This document shows, piece after piece, positions 24,498 through 33,567 of a stretch of 64,000 nt of DNA. The notes beneath the pieces are model-generated. The model was not told the DNA's origin, did not search any database, and saw only the letters and a program-made list of their open reading frames with translations. The number at the start of each line of letters is the position of its first letter. Within the stretch, counting starts at the first letter, position 1. The stretch comes from Amycolatopsis nivea (GTDB taxonomy: Bacteria > Actinomycetota > Actinomycetes > Mycobacteriales > Pseudonocardiaceae): assembly GCF_004522235.1 (NCBI RefSeq), contig NZ_SDLT01000028.1, forward strand, positions 1 through 64,000, given 5' to 3'. The translations under genes and the position numbers were made by a program.

Positions 24498-25523
24498 ATG
24501 TCCACAGTGTCCAGTTCACCTGGTCCGACGACGGAGCACGAGCTGCTGCTCGAGGTCGAAGACCTGCACGTGGAGTTCCGCACCTCCGACGGCGTGGCCA
24601 ACGTGCTCAACGGCGTCGGCTATTCGGTGCACGCCGGGGAAACCCTCGCCGTGCTCGGCGAATCGGGCTCCGGCAAGAGCGTCACCGCGCAGACCATCAT
24701 GGGAATCCTCGACACCCCGCCGGGCGTGATCACCGGCGGGTCGATCCGGTATCGCGGCGAGGACCTGCTCACCGCGTCGGCGGACCGTCGCCGGCAGGTG
24801 CGCGGCGCGGAGATCGCGATGATCTTCCAGGACGCGCTTTCGGCGTTGAACCCGGTGTTCACCGTCGGGTTCCAGATCGAAGAGCAGCTGCGCGTCCGGC
24901 TGGGCATGTCCAAAAAGGATGCGCGCAAACGGGCGGTCGAACTGCTCGACCTGGTGCGGATCCCGGCCGCGGAACGGCGGGTGAAGGATTACCCGCACCA
25001 GTTCTCCGGCGGGATGCGGCAGCGCGCGATGATCGCGATGTCGCTCGCGCTCGATCCGGATCTGCTCATCGCGGACGAGCCGACGACCGCGCTGGACGTG
25101 ACCGTGCAGGCGCAGATCATGGACCTGCTCGCGGATATCCAGCGGGAACGGCGGATGGGGCTCGTGCTCATCACGCACGACCTCGGCGTGGTCGCGGAGG
25201 TCGCGGACCGGATCGCGGTGATGTACGCCGGGCGGATCGTGGAACAGGCCGACGTGCGGGAATTGTTCAGTTCGCCGGGGCATCCCTACACCGCGGCGCT
25301 GATGGATTCGCTGCCCCGGCTGGACCTCAAAGGACAGACCCTGGAAACCATCAAGGGCCTGCCGCCGAGTCTGCTCGACATTCCGTCCGGCTGCCCGTTC
25401 CACCCGCGCTGCAAGCGGGCTGAGCAACGGTGCCGCGACGAGCGGCCGTCCTCGCACGCGCTCGGGTTCGGACGGGTCAGTGCGTGTCACTTCGCCGAGG
25501 AGGTGGTGGAGAGCCGTGGGTGA
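24498..25523 (+). CDS. Oligopeptide ABC transporter ATPase (DppD type)
   Basis: Nucleotide-binding protein of 341 residues. Walker A GESGSGKS, signature FSGGMRQR, Walker B LLIADEPTTALD, H-loop ITHDLG. The C-terminal oligopeptide-transporter extension (SGCPFHPRCKRAEQRC) has the Cys pattern that in related ATPases binds an iron-sulfur cluster. The ATG at 24498 follows the DppC stop by five bases. It forms a heterodimer with the DppF-type ATPase encoded next. Confidence 0.94.
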   Translation: MSTVSSSPGPTTEHELLLEVEDLHVEFRTSDGVANVLNGVGYSVHAGETLAVLGESGSGKSVTAQTIMGILDTPPGVITGGSIRYRGEDLLTASADRRRQVRGAEIAMIFQDALSALNPVFTVGFQIEEQLRVRLGMSKKDARKRAVELLDLVRIPAAERRVKDYPHQFSGGMRQRAMIAMSLALDPDLLIADEPTTALDVTVQAQIMDLLADIQRERRMGLVLITHDLGVVAEVADRIAVMYAGRIVEQADVRELFSSPGHPYTAALMDSLPRLDLKGQTLETIKGLPPSLLDIPSGCPFHPRCKRAEQRCRDERPSSHALGFGRVSACHFAEEVVESRG

Positions 25524-26514
25524 GCCGATTCTCAGCGTGCGCGAACTGGTGAAGCATTTCCCGGTGCGCACTGGTGTGCTGTTCAAACGGACCATCGGAC
25601 AGGTGAAGGCCGTCGACGGCGTTTCGTTCGACCTGCAGCCGGGTGAAACTCTCGGCGTGGTCGGGGAATCCGGGTGCGGCAAGTCGACGCTCGCCCAGGT
25701 GCTGATGCGCCTGGAGGAGCCGACCAGCGGCAGCGCGACCTTCGAGGGCCGCGACCTGTTCAAGCTGCGCGGCGCGGAATTGCGGCGAATGCGCCGGGAA
25801 ATCCAGATCGTGCTGCAGGATCCGTACACGTCGCTCAATCCGCGGATGACGGTCGGCGACATCGTCGGCGAGCCGTTCGAGATCCACACCGACGTCGCGC
25901 CGAAGGGTTCGCGGGCGAAGAAGGTGCAGGAACTGCTGGAGGTGGTCGGGCTCAACCCCGAGCACGTGAACCGGTATCCGCACCAGTTCTCCGGCGGACA
26001 GCGGCAGCGCATCGGCATCGCGCGGGCGCTGGCGTTGCGGCCCAAGGTGATCATCTGCGACGAGCCGGTGTCCGCTTTGGACGTTTCGATCCAGGCGCAG
26101 GTGATGAACCTGCTCGGGGAACTCCAGGGCGAGTTCGGACTGTCCTATGTGTTCATCGCGCACGACCTCTCGGTGGTGCGGCATCTGTCCACCCGGGTCG
26201 CGGTGATGTACCTGGGCAAGATCGTCGAAATCGGTACTGAGGACGAGATCTACGAGCGACCGTCTCATCCGTACACCCAGGCGTTGCTGTCCGCGGTGCC
26301 GGTCGCGGACCCCGCGGTGCGCGGGCAGCGGCAGGTGATCCGGCTGGAGGGTGACGTGCCGAGTCCGATCGATCCGCCGTCGGGCTGCCGTTTTCGCACG
26401 CGCTGCTGGAAGGCCGCGGATATTTGCGCGACCGAGGTGCCGAAGCTGGAACCGAGGACGGACGGGCATCTGTCGGCTTGTCACTTCGCCGAGGAGAAGT
26501 CGGTGGTTCCGTAA
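25516..26514 (+). CDS. Oligopeptide ABC transporter ATPase (DppF type)
   Basis: Second nucleotide-binding protein of 332 residues with Walker A GESGCGKS, signature FSGGQRQR, Walker B VIICDEPVSALD and the C-terminal SGCRFRTRCWKAADIC Cys motif. The GTG start overlaps the DppD stop by eight bases. It is the last gene of the five-gene importer operon. Hydrophobic-peptide or dipeptide specificity cannot be read from the sequence. Confidence 0.94.
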   Translation: MGEPILSVRELVKHFPVRTGVLFKRTIGQVKAVDGVSFDLQPGETLGVVGESGCGKSTLAQVLMRLEEPTSGSATFEGRDLFKLRGAELRRMRREIQIVLQDPYTSLNPRMTVGDIVGEPFEIHTDVAPKGSRAKKVQELLEVVGLNPEHVNRYPHQFSGGQRQRIGIARALALRPKVIICDEPVSALDVSIQAQVMNLLGELQGEFGLSYVFIAHDLSVVRHLSTRVAVMYLGKIVEIGTEDEIYERPSHPYTQALLSAVPVADPAVRGQRQVIRLEGDVPSPIDPPSGCRFRTRCWKAADICATEVPKLEPRTDGHLSACHFAEEKSVVP

Positions 26515-26597
26515 CCTGGCGATTCCTCCGGTTTGCCGATTGCCGTGCGCAGTGTCCGCTATGTACGTTGCATTGTCGGTTTCGGTCAGGAGGACTC

Positions 26598-28313
26598 GTG
26601 AAAAGACCAAGATTGCTCGCTGTGGCACTCGCGGTGCCATTGTTCGGTGCGGTGTCCGGCGTCGCCGTTGGAGCGGCGTCGGCCCAACCGGCCGGACCGG
26701 TCACGGAATTCAGCGTGCTGGCGCGGGACGGCCAGAGCGTCGCCGCCGCGCAGCAGGCGGTGCGCGACGCCGGCGGCACGATCGTCGCGACCAACACGGC
26801 GGTCGGGCTCATCACCGCCACCGCGCCCGCTGCCGGCTTCACTGAGCGGGTTTCGGCGAACCGCGCGGTATTCGGTGCGGCGAAGGCGAAAGCGATCGGC
26901 AGCGCGCCGAAGGCGGGCAAGAAGGAGAAGCCGGACGCGGTCGAGAAGGAAGGCCGCGGCAGCGTTTCGCGCAAGGCCGCGGCGAAGAAGGCGGTCGGCA
27001 CCGATCCGCTGGACGACCAGCTTTGGGGCCTCAAGTCCACTCGCTCCGACCTCGCGCGCTCCAAGCAGGCGGGCGACAAGCGGGTGAAGGTCGGCATCAT
27101 CGACACCGGCGTCGACGGCAGTCACCCGGACATCGCGCCGAACTTCGACAAAGCCGATTCGCGCAACTTCACCAAGGACATCGTCGCGGACGTCAACGGC
27201 ACGGTCGTCGACGGCCCGTGCGAATACCGCGGCTGCGTCGACCCGGTGGACCACGACGACAACGGCCACGGCACGCACGTCGCCGGCACGATCGCCGGGG
27301 CTGCCAACGGATTCGGCGTGTCCGGGGTGGCGCCGAACGTGACCCTGGTGAACGTCCGCGCCGGACAGGATTCCGGGTACTTCTTCCTCCAGCCGACGGT
27401 CGACGCGCTGACGTATTCCGGCGACGCCGGACTCGACGTCGTCAACATGAGCTTCTACGTGGACCCGTGGCTCTACAACTGCCGTTCGAACCCGGCGGAT
27501 TCTTCTGCCGAGCAGGCGGAACAGCGCACGATCATCGAAGCGGCCACGCGGGCGTTGAACTACGCGCACCGCAAGGGCGTGACGATGGTGGTCGCGCTCG
27601 GCAACCAGCACGACGAAATGGCCGCGCCGCACGACGACGTCACGAGCCCGGACTACCCGGCGAACGGGACGCATCCGCGCAAGATCGACAATTCCTCGTG
27701 CTTCTCGCTGCCGGTCGAAGGTCCGCACACCATCGGTGTCGGCTCGTTCGGTCCGACGCAGGCGAAGGCGGATTACTCCAACTACGGGACCGAGCAGATC
27801 TCCGTTTCCGCGCCGGGCGGGTATTTCCGGGACGGTTACGGCACGCCGTGGTACCGGACGGTGGAGAACGAGATCCTGTCGACGTACCCGCGCAATGTGG
27901 GTGTCGCGGAAGGAAACATTGACGCGGCGGGCAATGTGACGCCGGCTGGCGTCGCGCTAGGCGTGCAGAAGGCGACGGCGGCGGACGGCCGGGTCGGCTA
28001 TTACCAGTGGCTGCAAGGGACTTCGATGGCCGCTCCCCATGCGACTGGTGTCGCGGCGCTGATCGTTTCCCAGTACGGCAAGAAGACCGGGCATTCCGCG
28101 TCGATGGATCCGGACGCGGTGCAGCGGGTGCTGGAAGGCACGGCCGCGCCGATCGCGTGTCCCGTGCCGAGAACGGTCGATTACCTGAAGGAGGGCCGGG
28201 ACGCTTCGTTCACGGCGACCTGCCTGGGTGACGCGTCGTTCAACGGTTTCTACGGACATGGTTCGGTGGACGCCTATTCCGCGGTGACGCGGGGTTCGAC
28301 GTACCTGCGCTGA
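26598..28313 (+). CDS. Secreted subtilisin-like (S8) serine protease
   Basis: A 571-residue secreted protease. A Sec signal peptide (1-29, KRPRLLAVALAVPLFGAVSG, cleavage near ASAQP) is followed by an I9-like propeptide region, a Lys/Ala-rich linker (95-135) and the S8 catalytic domain with Asp169 (IIDTGVD), His224 (NGHGTHVAG) and Ser476 (GTSMAAPH). Cys pairs such as CEYRGC suggest disulfides outside the cell. CAGGAGG precedes the GTG. Its position right after a peptide importer fits extracellular protein digestion followed by peptide uptake. Confidence 0.94.
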   Translation: MKRPRLLAVALAVPLFGAVSGVAVGAASAQPAGPVTEFSVLARDGQSVAAAQQAVRDAGGTIVATNTAVGLITATAPAAGFTERVSANRAVFGAAKAKAIGSAPKAGKKEKPDAVEKEGRGSVSRKAAAKKAVGTDPLDDQLWGLKSTRSDLARSKQAGDKRVKVGIIDTGVDGSHPDIAPNFDKADSRNFTKDIVADVNGTVVDGPCEYRGCVDPVDHDDNGHGTHVAGTIAGAANGFGVSGVAPNVTLVNVRAGQDSGYFFLQPTVDALTYSGDAGLDVVNMSFYVDPWLYNCRSNPADSSAEQAEQRTIIEAATRALNYAHRKGVTMVVALGNQHDEMAAPHDDVTSPDYPANGTHPRKIDNSSCFSLPVEGPHTIGVGSFGPTQAKADYSNYGTEQISVSAPGGYFRDGYGTPWYRTVENEILSTYPRNVGVAEGNIDAAGNVTPAGVALGVQKATAADGRVGYYQWLQGTSMAAPHATGVAALIVSQYGKKTGHSASMDPDAVQRVLEGTAAPIACPVPRTVDYLKEGRDASFTATCLGDASFNGFYGHGSVDAYSAVTRGSTYLR

Positions 28314-28319
28314 ACGAGC

Positions 28320-28350
28320 GGCGGTGGGGCGGGTGTTCCGCCCCACCGCC
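28320..28350. terminator. Bidirectional hairpin terminator
   Basis: A perfect 13-bp stem (GGCGGTGGGGCGG at 28320-28332 with CCGCCCCACCGCC at 28338-28350), five-base loop and a TGTTT tail, located in the 41-base gap between the convergent subtilisin and hydrolase genes. Confidence 0.85.
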
Positions 28351-28354
28351 TGTT

Positions 28355-29872
28355 TCAGTACTTCCGCAGCCGGTCCATGATCTTGTCGGCTGCCTGTTGT
28401 TGTTGCGGGGTAAGCGACTTGACGGTCGCTTCGGCACCGCAGAATTTGTCCGTCGTCGGGCGGATTCCGTTGACCAGGTAATCGATGACGGCGTTGAAGC
28501 CGCAGCTGTTCAGGTACGGGAGTCCGACGCCGTGGCCGCCTTGGTCCACAGTGACCATTCGAGCTCGGTCGCCGAACGCTTCGCGGGTGTCCAGCGCGCC
28601 GGACAGCGGGGTCGCCGGGTCGCGCATGTTCTGGACCAGCAACAGGTTTGACGGTCCCTGGTCGCTGAATTGCACGGCCGATTCCAGTGGTTGGTAGGGC
28701 CAGGCTGCGCACGGCCAGACGTTCGCGGTCGCGCCGCCGAGCATCGGATAAGCGGCCCGGTCCGCCACGACATTCCGCTGGTAGGTCGAAATCGTCCGGG
28801 GCCAGGCGTTGTCGCCGCACAGGACCGACAGCATGGTCGCCCGCTCGCTCTGTTCCTGCCCCGTGGCGGGCGGCAGCAGCGAGCCGGGCGGGGGCTGGTC
28901 GTTGAGGAGGGCTTGCCACGTCTGGGCCAGCCTGGGGAAGGTCAGCGTCTGGTAGGTGAGGCTGTGCGTGCCCAGCCGGAAGAGCGAGCCGTCGATGCCG
29001 GAGGCCGGGTGCTGGTCGAGTTTGTCCGCGAGTTTGAAGAAGGTCGCGGTGACCTCGGCGGGAGTGCTGCCGAGTCCGTAGGTCGGATGGCGCACCGCGG
29101 CCCATTTCGCGAAGTCCGGGAAGCGGTCCTGCATTCCCTCGGCGAACCGGCGGGCGGTGGTGAGGTCGACGCCGGTCGGCCCGGCGACGCTGTCGAGCAC
29201 GACGCGGTCGGTCTGGTCCGGGAACAGCGAGGCGTAGACCCCGCCGAGGTAGGTGCCGTACGACAGGCCGAAGTAGGAGATCTTCTGCTCGCCGAGCGCG
29301 GCGCGGATCCGGTCCATGTCGCGGGCGGTGTTCGCGGTGGTGACGTAGGGCAGGATCGCCGCGGACGCCGAAGCGGCGCATTGCCGGGCGATCTGCTTGG
29401 CGGCCGTCGAGGCCTGCACGACTTCTTCGCGGTTGTGCGCGTATTTCGGGGTGAAGGCGAGTTGCTCCGGAGCGAGATCGCAGCTCACCGGCGTGCTGTG
29501 GGCGACCCCGCGCGGATCGAAGCCGATCAGGTCGTACTCGGCGAGCAGGCTCGCGGGCACTCCGATCCGCGCCCAGGTCGACGGGAAGGCGAGCCCGGGT
29601 TCGCCGGGGCCGCCCGGGTTGAACAGCAGCACTCCGCGCCGTTTGGCCGGGTCGGTGCTCGGCAGGCGGGAAATCGCGAGGCTGATCTTCTTCCCGTCGG
29701 GATGCCGGTAGTCCAGCGGCACTTCGAGCGACGCGCATTGCAAGCCGGGCGACGCGACGTCGGCCGGGCACGCGCCCCAGTTCACCGAGGATTTCGCCGG
29801 GGAGGCGTGGGCTGGGACAGCGGTCGCCGTCAGCGCGGCGGCCGCCAGTACGGCGAGCAATTGTTTTCGCAC
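28355..29872 (-). CDS. Secreted alpha/beta hydrolase, tripeptidyl-aminopeptidase (TAP/SlpD-E) type
   Basis: Secreted hydrolase of 505 residues: signal peptide 1-23 (ending AHA), an oxyanion region FNPGGPGEPG, the nucleophile elbow GLSYGTYLGG with Ser204, an Asp in MRDPATPL and the catalytic His in DQGGHGVG, followed by the Cys-containing TAP-like C-terminal domain (NSCGFNAV). Related Streptomyces enzymes remove tripeptides from the N-termini of peptides outside the cell. It is convergent with the subtilisin gene; together with the peptide importer they form a local proteolysis island. Confidence 0.92.
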   Translation of the reverse strand: MRKQLLAVLAAAALTATAVPAHASPAKSSVNWGACPADVASPGLQCASLEVPLDYRHPDGKKISLAISRLPSTDPAKRRGVLLFNPGGPGEPGLAFPSTWARIGVPASLLAEYDLIGFDPRGVAHSTPVSCDLAPEQLAFTPKYAHNREEVVQASTAAKQIARQCAASASAAILPYVTTANTARDMDRIRAALGEQKISYFGLSYGTYLGGVYASLFPDQTDRVVLDSVAGPTGVDLTTARRFAEGMQDRFPDFAKWAAVRHPTYGLGSTPAEVTATFFKLADKLDQHPASGIDGSLFRLGTHSLTYQTLTFPRLAQTWQALLNDQPPPGSLLPPATGQEQSERATMLSVLCGDNAWPRTISTYQRNVVADRAAYPMLGGATANVWPCAAWPYQPLESAVQFSDQGPSNLLLVQNMRDPATPLSGALDTREAFGDRARMVTVDQGGHGVGLPYLNSCGFNAVIDYLVNGIRPTTDKFCGAEATVKSLTPQQQQAADKIMDRLRKY

Positions 29873-30036
29873 GGGTTTCCGTCCTTTGCTGAGAACAAGC
29901 GAACTCAGGAACTGAAGGGAAATGCACGAAAGCTGTGTTCACGGATGGTTCGACCGCTGGTCAGGCCGACCCCCGGCCGCTTCGATGATCGAGAACGCCG
30001 CCGACGTTACTCCGATCTCCTCGGCACGGGAAGGGG

Positions 30037-30756
30037 TCAGCGGCGCGGTTCCCAGCGGAATAGCCGGGTCGCCAGCGTGACGCTGAGAATCAGCCACGCC
30101 GCGATCGGGCCGAACAGGACTAGCGAGTCGGTTGCCGAGCTTCCGCCATTCCAGGAATTCAATACGAGTTCGGTGGCCGCGCCGCCGGGAAGAAGGCGTT
30201 TCAGCAGGGACAGCTGTTCGGTTCCGGTGATTCCGACCCAACTTGCTACCGCGAGAACCGCGACCGTGATGGGCAGCGTGGTGACCTGGGCGTGCTCCGG
30301 GGAGTTCGTGAGGCCGGCGGTGGCCAGGCCGAGCGCGACCATCATGCCGATGGTCGCGACGACCGCGACGACCAGCAGCAGCGGGTTTTTCGGTGCGCCG
30401 GTGACCGCGCCGAGCACGGCGAGGATGACGCCGACCTGGATGGTGGTGATCGCGGTGATCGGCAGGAGCAGGCCGACGAGAATGCCGGAGTCGCTCGCCG
30501 CGGTGGAGCGCAGGCGTTTGAGGAAGAGGTTCTGCCGCCGGGCGGCGAGAGTGGTGACCGTGGTGGTGTACAGGCCGATCGCGGTAATGAAGAAAAGCGT
30601 CAGTGCTGCGATATATCCGAGGCTTCCGAGTTTTGCGAAGGTTTCGTGCCGAGAGATGAAGAAAGCGCTGAACGCGACGGGCAGGATCAATGAGGTGACC
30701 AGCACCAGGCGATTCCGGAAGAGCTGGATCAGTTCGCCGCGGGCAATGGAGAGCAT
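30037..30756 (-). CDS. ABC-2 type transporter permease
   Basis: A 239-residue membrane protein with six spans (about 18-34, 48-68, 95-118, 125-150, 160-180, 210-232) and an N-terminal amphipathic stretch typical of ABC-2 exporters. It lies 18 bases after the ATPase gene in the same direction, forming a two-gene exporter. The divergent two-component system is probably its regulator, as in DesK/DesR- or LiaRS-like modules controlling drug or lipid exporters. Confidence 0.88.
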   Translation of the reverse strand: MLSIARGELIQLFRNRLVLVTSLILPVAFSAFFISRHETFAKLGSLGYIAALTLFFITAIGLYTTTVTTLAARRQNLFLKRLRSTAASDSGILVGLLLPITAITTIQVGVILAVLGAVTGAPKNPLLLVVAVVATIGMMVALGLATAGLTNSPEHAQVTTLPITVAVLAVASWVGITGTEQLSLLKRLLPGGAATELVLNSWNGGSSATDSLVLFGPIAAWLILSVTLATRLFRWEPRR

Positions 30757-30774
30757 GGGAAAGCCTTTCGGTGC

Positions 30775-31659
30775 TTAAGCGTTGCTGATGGCGCGGAAGA
30801 CGTCGTCCAGACGCGTCGGTCCGGCTTCTAGTTCAGCTAGTTCTACGGCGTAGTCCGCTGCCCAGCCGAGCAGAGTGTGCAGGTCCTTTTGCAGGCCGAA
30901 GGTCTCGATGAGGAACCGGCCGTCCTCTTCGCGGGTCGCTTGCAGCGGCGGCGCCGGGGCGTGCGGCGGAAGTCCGAAGCGGATGGTCGCGGGCAGCGTC
31001 CGGGTCAGTTCGGCGACGGTGCCTTCGCGGTTGAGCGTGCCCTGGTGCATCAGGCCGATGCGATCGGCGCGCTGCTGTGCTTCCTCGAGGTAATGCGTGG
31101 TCAGGACGATGGTGGTGCCGTCCTCGCGGAGCCGGTCCACGGCGTCCCAGAGCGCGTCGCGCGACTGGATGTCCAGACCAGTGGTCGGCTCGTCGAGGAA
31201 GACCAGGTCCGGCGTCCCGTACACGGCGGTCGCGAAGTCGAGCCGACGTTTCTCGCCGCCGGACAGCTGCGACACCCTGGTGGTGGCTTTGCGGGTGAGG
31301 TCGATGATGCCGAGCAGCCGCTCGACGTTGTCGTCGCGCTGGGTCAGGCTGCCGATCAGCCGGATCGACTCGCGTACGGTCAGGTCCGGCGAGAAGCCGC
31401 TTTCCTGCAGCATGATCCCCATCCGGGGACGCACCGAAGCGCGGTCGCGCGGGTCTTTTCCGAACACCCGCACGGAGCCGGAGCTGGGTTTGCGGTGGCC
31501 TTCGACGGTCTCCAGCGTCGAGGTCTTCCCGGCGCCGTTCGTGCCGAGCAACGCGTACAGTTCGCCGCGAGCGACCTGGAACGACAGATCGCGCACGGCC
31601 TGGAAGTCGCCGTAAGTGAGGTTCAGGCGGTCGACTTCGATGACTGGGGTCGTGGACAT
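30775..31659 (-). CDS. ABC exporter ATP-binding protein
   Basis: A 294-residue ATPase of the DrrA/CcmA-like class: Walker A GTNGAGKT, signature LSGGEKRR, Walker B LVFLDEPTTGLD, H-loop TTHYLEEA and a C-terminal extension of some 80 residues. I chose the ATG at 31659 (MSTTPVIEVDRLNLTYGD) with GGAG close by. It is the first gene of the exporter operon and is divergent from a histidine kinase gene across 135 bases. The exported substrate is unknown. Confidence 0.92.
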   Translation of the reverse strand: MSTTPVIEVDRLNLTYGDFQAVRDLSFQVARGELYALLGTNGAGKTSTLETVEGHRKPSSGSVRVFGKDPRDRASVRPRMGIMLQESGFSPDLTVRESIRLIGSLTQRDDNVERLLGIIDLTRKATTRVSQLSGGEKRRLDFATAVYGTPDLVFLDEPTTGLDIQSRDALWDAVDRLREDGTTIVLTTHYLEEAQQRADRIGLMHQGTLNREGTVAELTRTLPATIRFGLPPHAPAPPLQATREEDGRFLIETFGLQKDLHTLLGWAADYAVELAELEAGPTRLDDVFRAISNA

Positions 31660-31718
31660 GCTCCGATTCCAGCCGGATCCGCTGGTCGGAAGTAGTGCGA
31701 CCACGTCAGCCGAAGACA

Positions 31719-31731
31719 TGACACTGCGTCA
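31719..31731. promoter_or_regulatory. TGAC-ACTGC-GTCA dyad in divergent promoter region
   Basis: A short perfect dyad (TGAC, five bases, GTCA) in the 135-base divergent region between the ABC exporter and the two-component system, 60 bases from the exporter start. It could be a site for the LuxR-type response regulator encoded here, but short dyads arise by chance. Confidence 0.25.
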
Positions 31732-31794
31732 CTGGTGGGCCCTCGGCGGCTGCGGCATGCTGGGGCCGAATCCCGTGGCCGAAGCTGGAGCACC

Positions 31795-32928
31795 ATGATC
31801 GAGATCCGTCCTCCGTGGACTCGCCGCACGGCTTGGGCCAGCAGCGTGGTCCAGGACCGGCTGCGACGGCTCAACCTCATCACGGTGATGCCGCCGCTGG
31901 TGTTCGTCGGGCTGCTGCTGGTGGTGTTCGCGTCGAAGACCTGGTGGCACGTCGTCATCCAGGTGATCGGGCTGCTGGCCGCCGTGGTGACCGCGGAACG
32001 CTGGACCGCCGGCGATTTCCTCCGCGTCGCGCGTCCGTGTCTGGTGCTCACCGCGTTCGTCTGGCTCGCCGGCGCGCTCAGCGACAAGAGCGCGGCGTTC
32101 TACGGACTGACCATGGTCGGGTCGTTCCTGATCCCGCCGCTGGTGCGGCACCGGTTCGCGGCACTGGTCGGCCTCGCGGTGCTGACCGGCGCGATCGGCG
32201 CGACGAACCTGCTGGTGTACGACGACAAGGTCGGCGGGCGGCTGCTCGCTTTTGTCGTCGCCCCGGCCCTGGCCGCGGCGCTGTCGACCGTGTTCATGTT
32301 CGCCAGCCAGAAGCTCTACGACCTCGTCGTGGAACTGGAGGAGTCCCGGGAGAAGGAAGCCGAGCTGGCGGTGGTCCGGGAGCGCGTCCGGTTCGCCAGC
32401 GAGCTGCACGACATCCAAGGGCACACGCTGCACGTGGTCAAGCTGAAGGTCGCGCTCGCGGAGAAACTGCTGCACCGGGATCTCGGACGCGCGCAAGAGG
32501 AATTGCGCGAAGTGCACACCCTGGTCGGCGAAACCATCGTGCAGACCAAGGAACTCGCTTACGCCCAGCGCAGGCTCAATCTGTCCGCGGAACTGGAGAA
32601 CGCGAAGAATCTCTTCGAGGCGGCGGGAATCCACGTGCGGGTCGAACGGCTCGCGGAGGCCGGTTCGGGGGCGGACGAACTGCTCGGCCAGGTGTTGCGC
32701 GAGACCACCACGAACATCCTGCGGCACGCGCAGGCCCGGCAGGTGCGGATCACGTTGACCGAAACGGGGATCAGCATCGTCAACGACGGCGTTCCCGACC
32801 GCGAGGAACCGGTACTGAGTGGACTGTCCACTTTGGCGGACCGGCTGGCGGACGAGGGCGGAGAATTGACCGTGGAGCAGAAGGACGGCCGATTCGTGAC
32901 GGCCGCGGCCTTCCCGGAGAAGCGATGA
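31795..32928 (+). CDS. DesK-type sensor histidine kinase
   Basis: A 377-residue kinase with five to six N-terminal membrane spans (about 30-150), a short coiled linker (LVVELEESREKEAELAVVRERV) and the HisKA_3 phospho-acceptor box in FASELHDIQGHTLHVVK, followed by an HATPase_c domain (N box in LRETTTNILRHAQA). There is little extracellular sequence, so, like DesK, it may sense membrane state or a membrane-bound drug. Its stop overlaps the response regulator start by four bases (ATGA). It is divergent from the ABC exporter, its likely target. Confidence 0.9.
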   Translation: MIEIRPPWTRRTAWASSVVQDRLRRLNLITVMPPLVFVGLLLVVFASKTWWHVVIQVIGLLAAVVTAERWTAGDFLRVARPCLVLTAFVWLAGALSDKSAAFYGLTMVGSFLIPPLVRHRFAALVGLAVLTGAIGATNLLVYDDKVGGRLLAFVVAPALAAALSTVFMFASQKLYDLVVELEESREKEAELAVVRERVRFASELHDIQGHTLHVVKLKVALAEKLLHRDLGRAQEELREVHTLVGETIVQTKELAYAQRRLNLSAELENAKNLFEAAGIHVRVERLAEAGSGADELLGQVLRETTTNILRHAQARQVRITLTETGISIVNDGVPDREEPVLSGLSTLADRLADEGGELTVEQKDGRFVTAAAFPEKR

Positions 32929-33527
32929 CGACGGTAGTGCTAGCTGACGACGAAGCCCTGCTCCGCAAGGCGATGGCCGCGTTGCTGCCGATGGAGGACG
33001 AGATCACCGTGCTCGCGGAGGCGGAAGACGGCGAGGCGGCGGTGCGGGCCACTGTGGAGCATCGGCCGGACGTGCTGGTGATCGACCTGGAGATGCCCAA
33101 TGTGGACGGTCTGGGCGCGGTCGCGCGGATCCGGCGGGAACGGCCGGAGCAGGTGATCCTGATGCTGACCCGGCACGCGCGGCCGGGTGTGCTGCGCAAG
33201 GCGTTGAAGCTCGGTGTGCAGGGGTTCGTCAGCAAATCGGCGGAACCGGCGCACATCGCGGCGGTGATCCGGACGCTGGACGAGGGCAAACGCTGGATCG
33301 ACCCGGACGTCTCGGCGCTCGCCGTGGTGGACGATTGTCCATTGACGGTGCGGGAAATCGACGTACTGCGGGCGACGCGGGAGGGGTATTCGGTCGCGGA
33401 CATCGCGACGCAGCTGCACCTGGCGGAGGGGACGGTGCGGAATTACCTGTCGAACGCGATGCAGAAGACGCAGACGCGAACGCGGCACGAGGCGGCGCGG
33501 TATGCGCGGGAGCACGACTGGTTGTGA
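32925..33527 (+). CDS. NarL/DesR-family response regulator
   Basis: A 200-residue regulator: receiver domain with acidic pocket (VLADDE), phospho-acceptor Asp in VIDLEMPN and Lys in FVSKSA, then a LuxR-type helix-turn-helix (LTVREIDVLRATREGYSVADIATQL, near residues 138-165). Partner of the preceding kinase by overlap. The stop codon lies inside a long hairpin repeat (33524-33563). Confidence 0.93.
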   Translation: MTTVVLADDEALLRKAMAALLPMEDEITVLAEAEDGEAAVRATVEHRPDVLVIDLEMPNVDGLGAVARIRRERPEQVILMLTRHARPGVLRKALKLGVQGFVSKSAEPAHIAAVIRTLDEGKRWIDPDVSALAVVDDCPLTVREIDVLRATREGYSVADIATQLHLAEGTVRNYLSNAMQKTQTRTRHEAARYAREHDWL

Positions 33528-33563
33528 GTGCCTATGCCGGTGAGCACCGGCATAGGCACTCAC
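33524..33563. terminator. Palindromic hairpin element A (bidirectional terminator)
   Basis: Perfect 18-bp inverted repeat GTGAGTGCCTATGCCGGT / ACCGGCATAGGCACTCAC with a GAGC loop. It contains the response-regulator stop codon and ends four bases before the end of the convergent S10 peptidase gene. A related element lies at 47362-47411. Confidence 0.85.
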
Positions 33564-33567
33564 CAGG

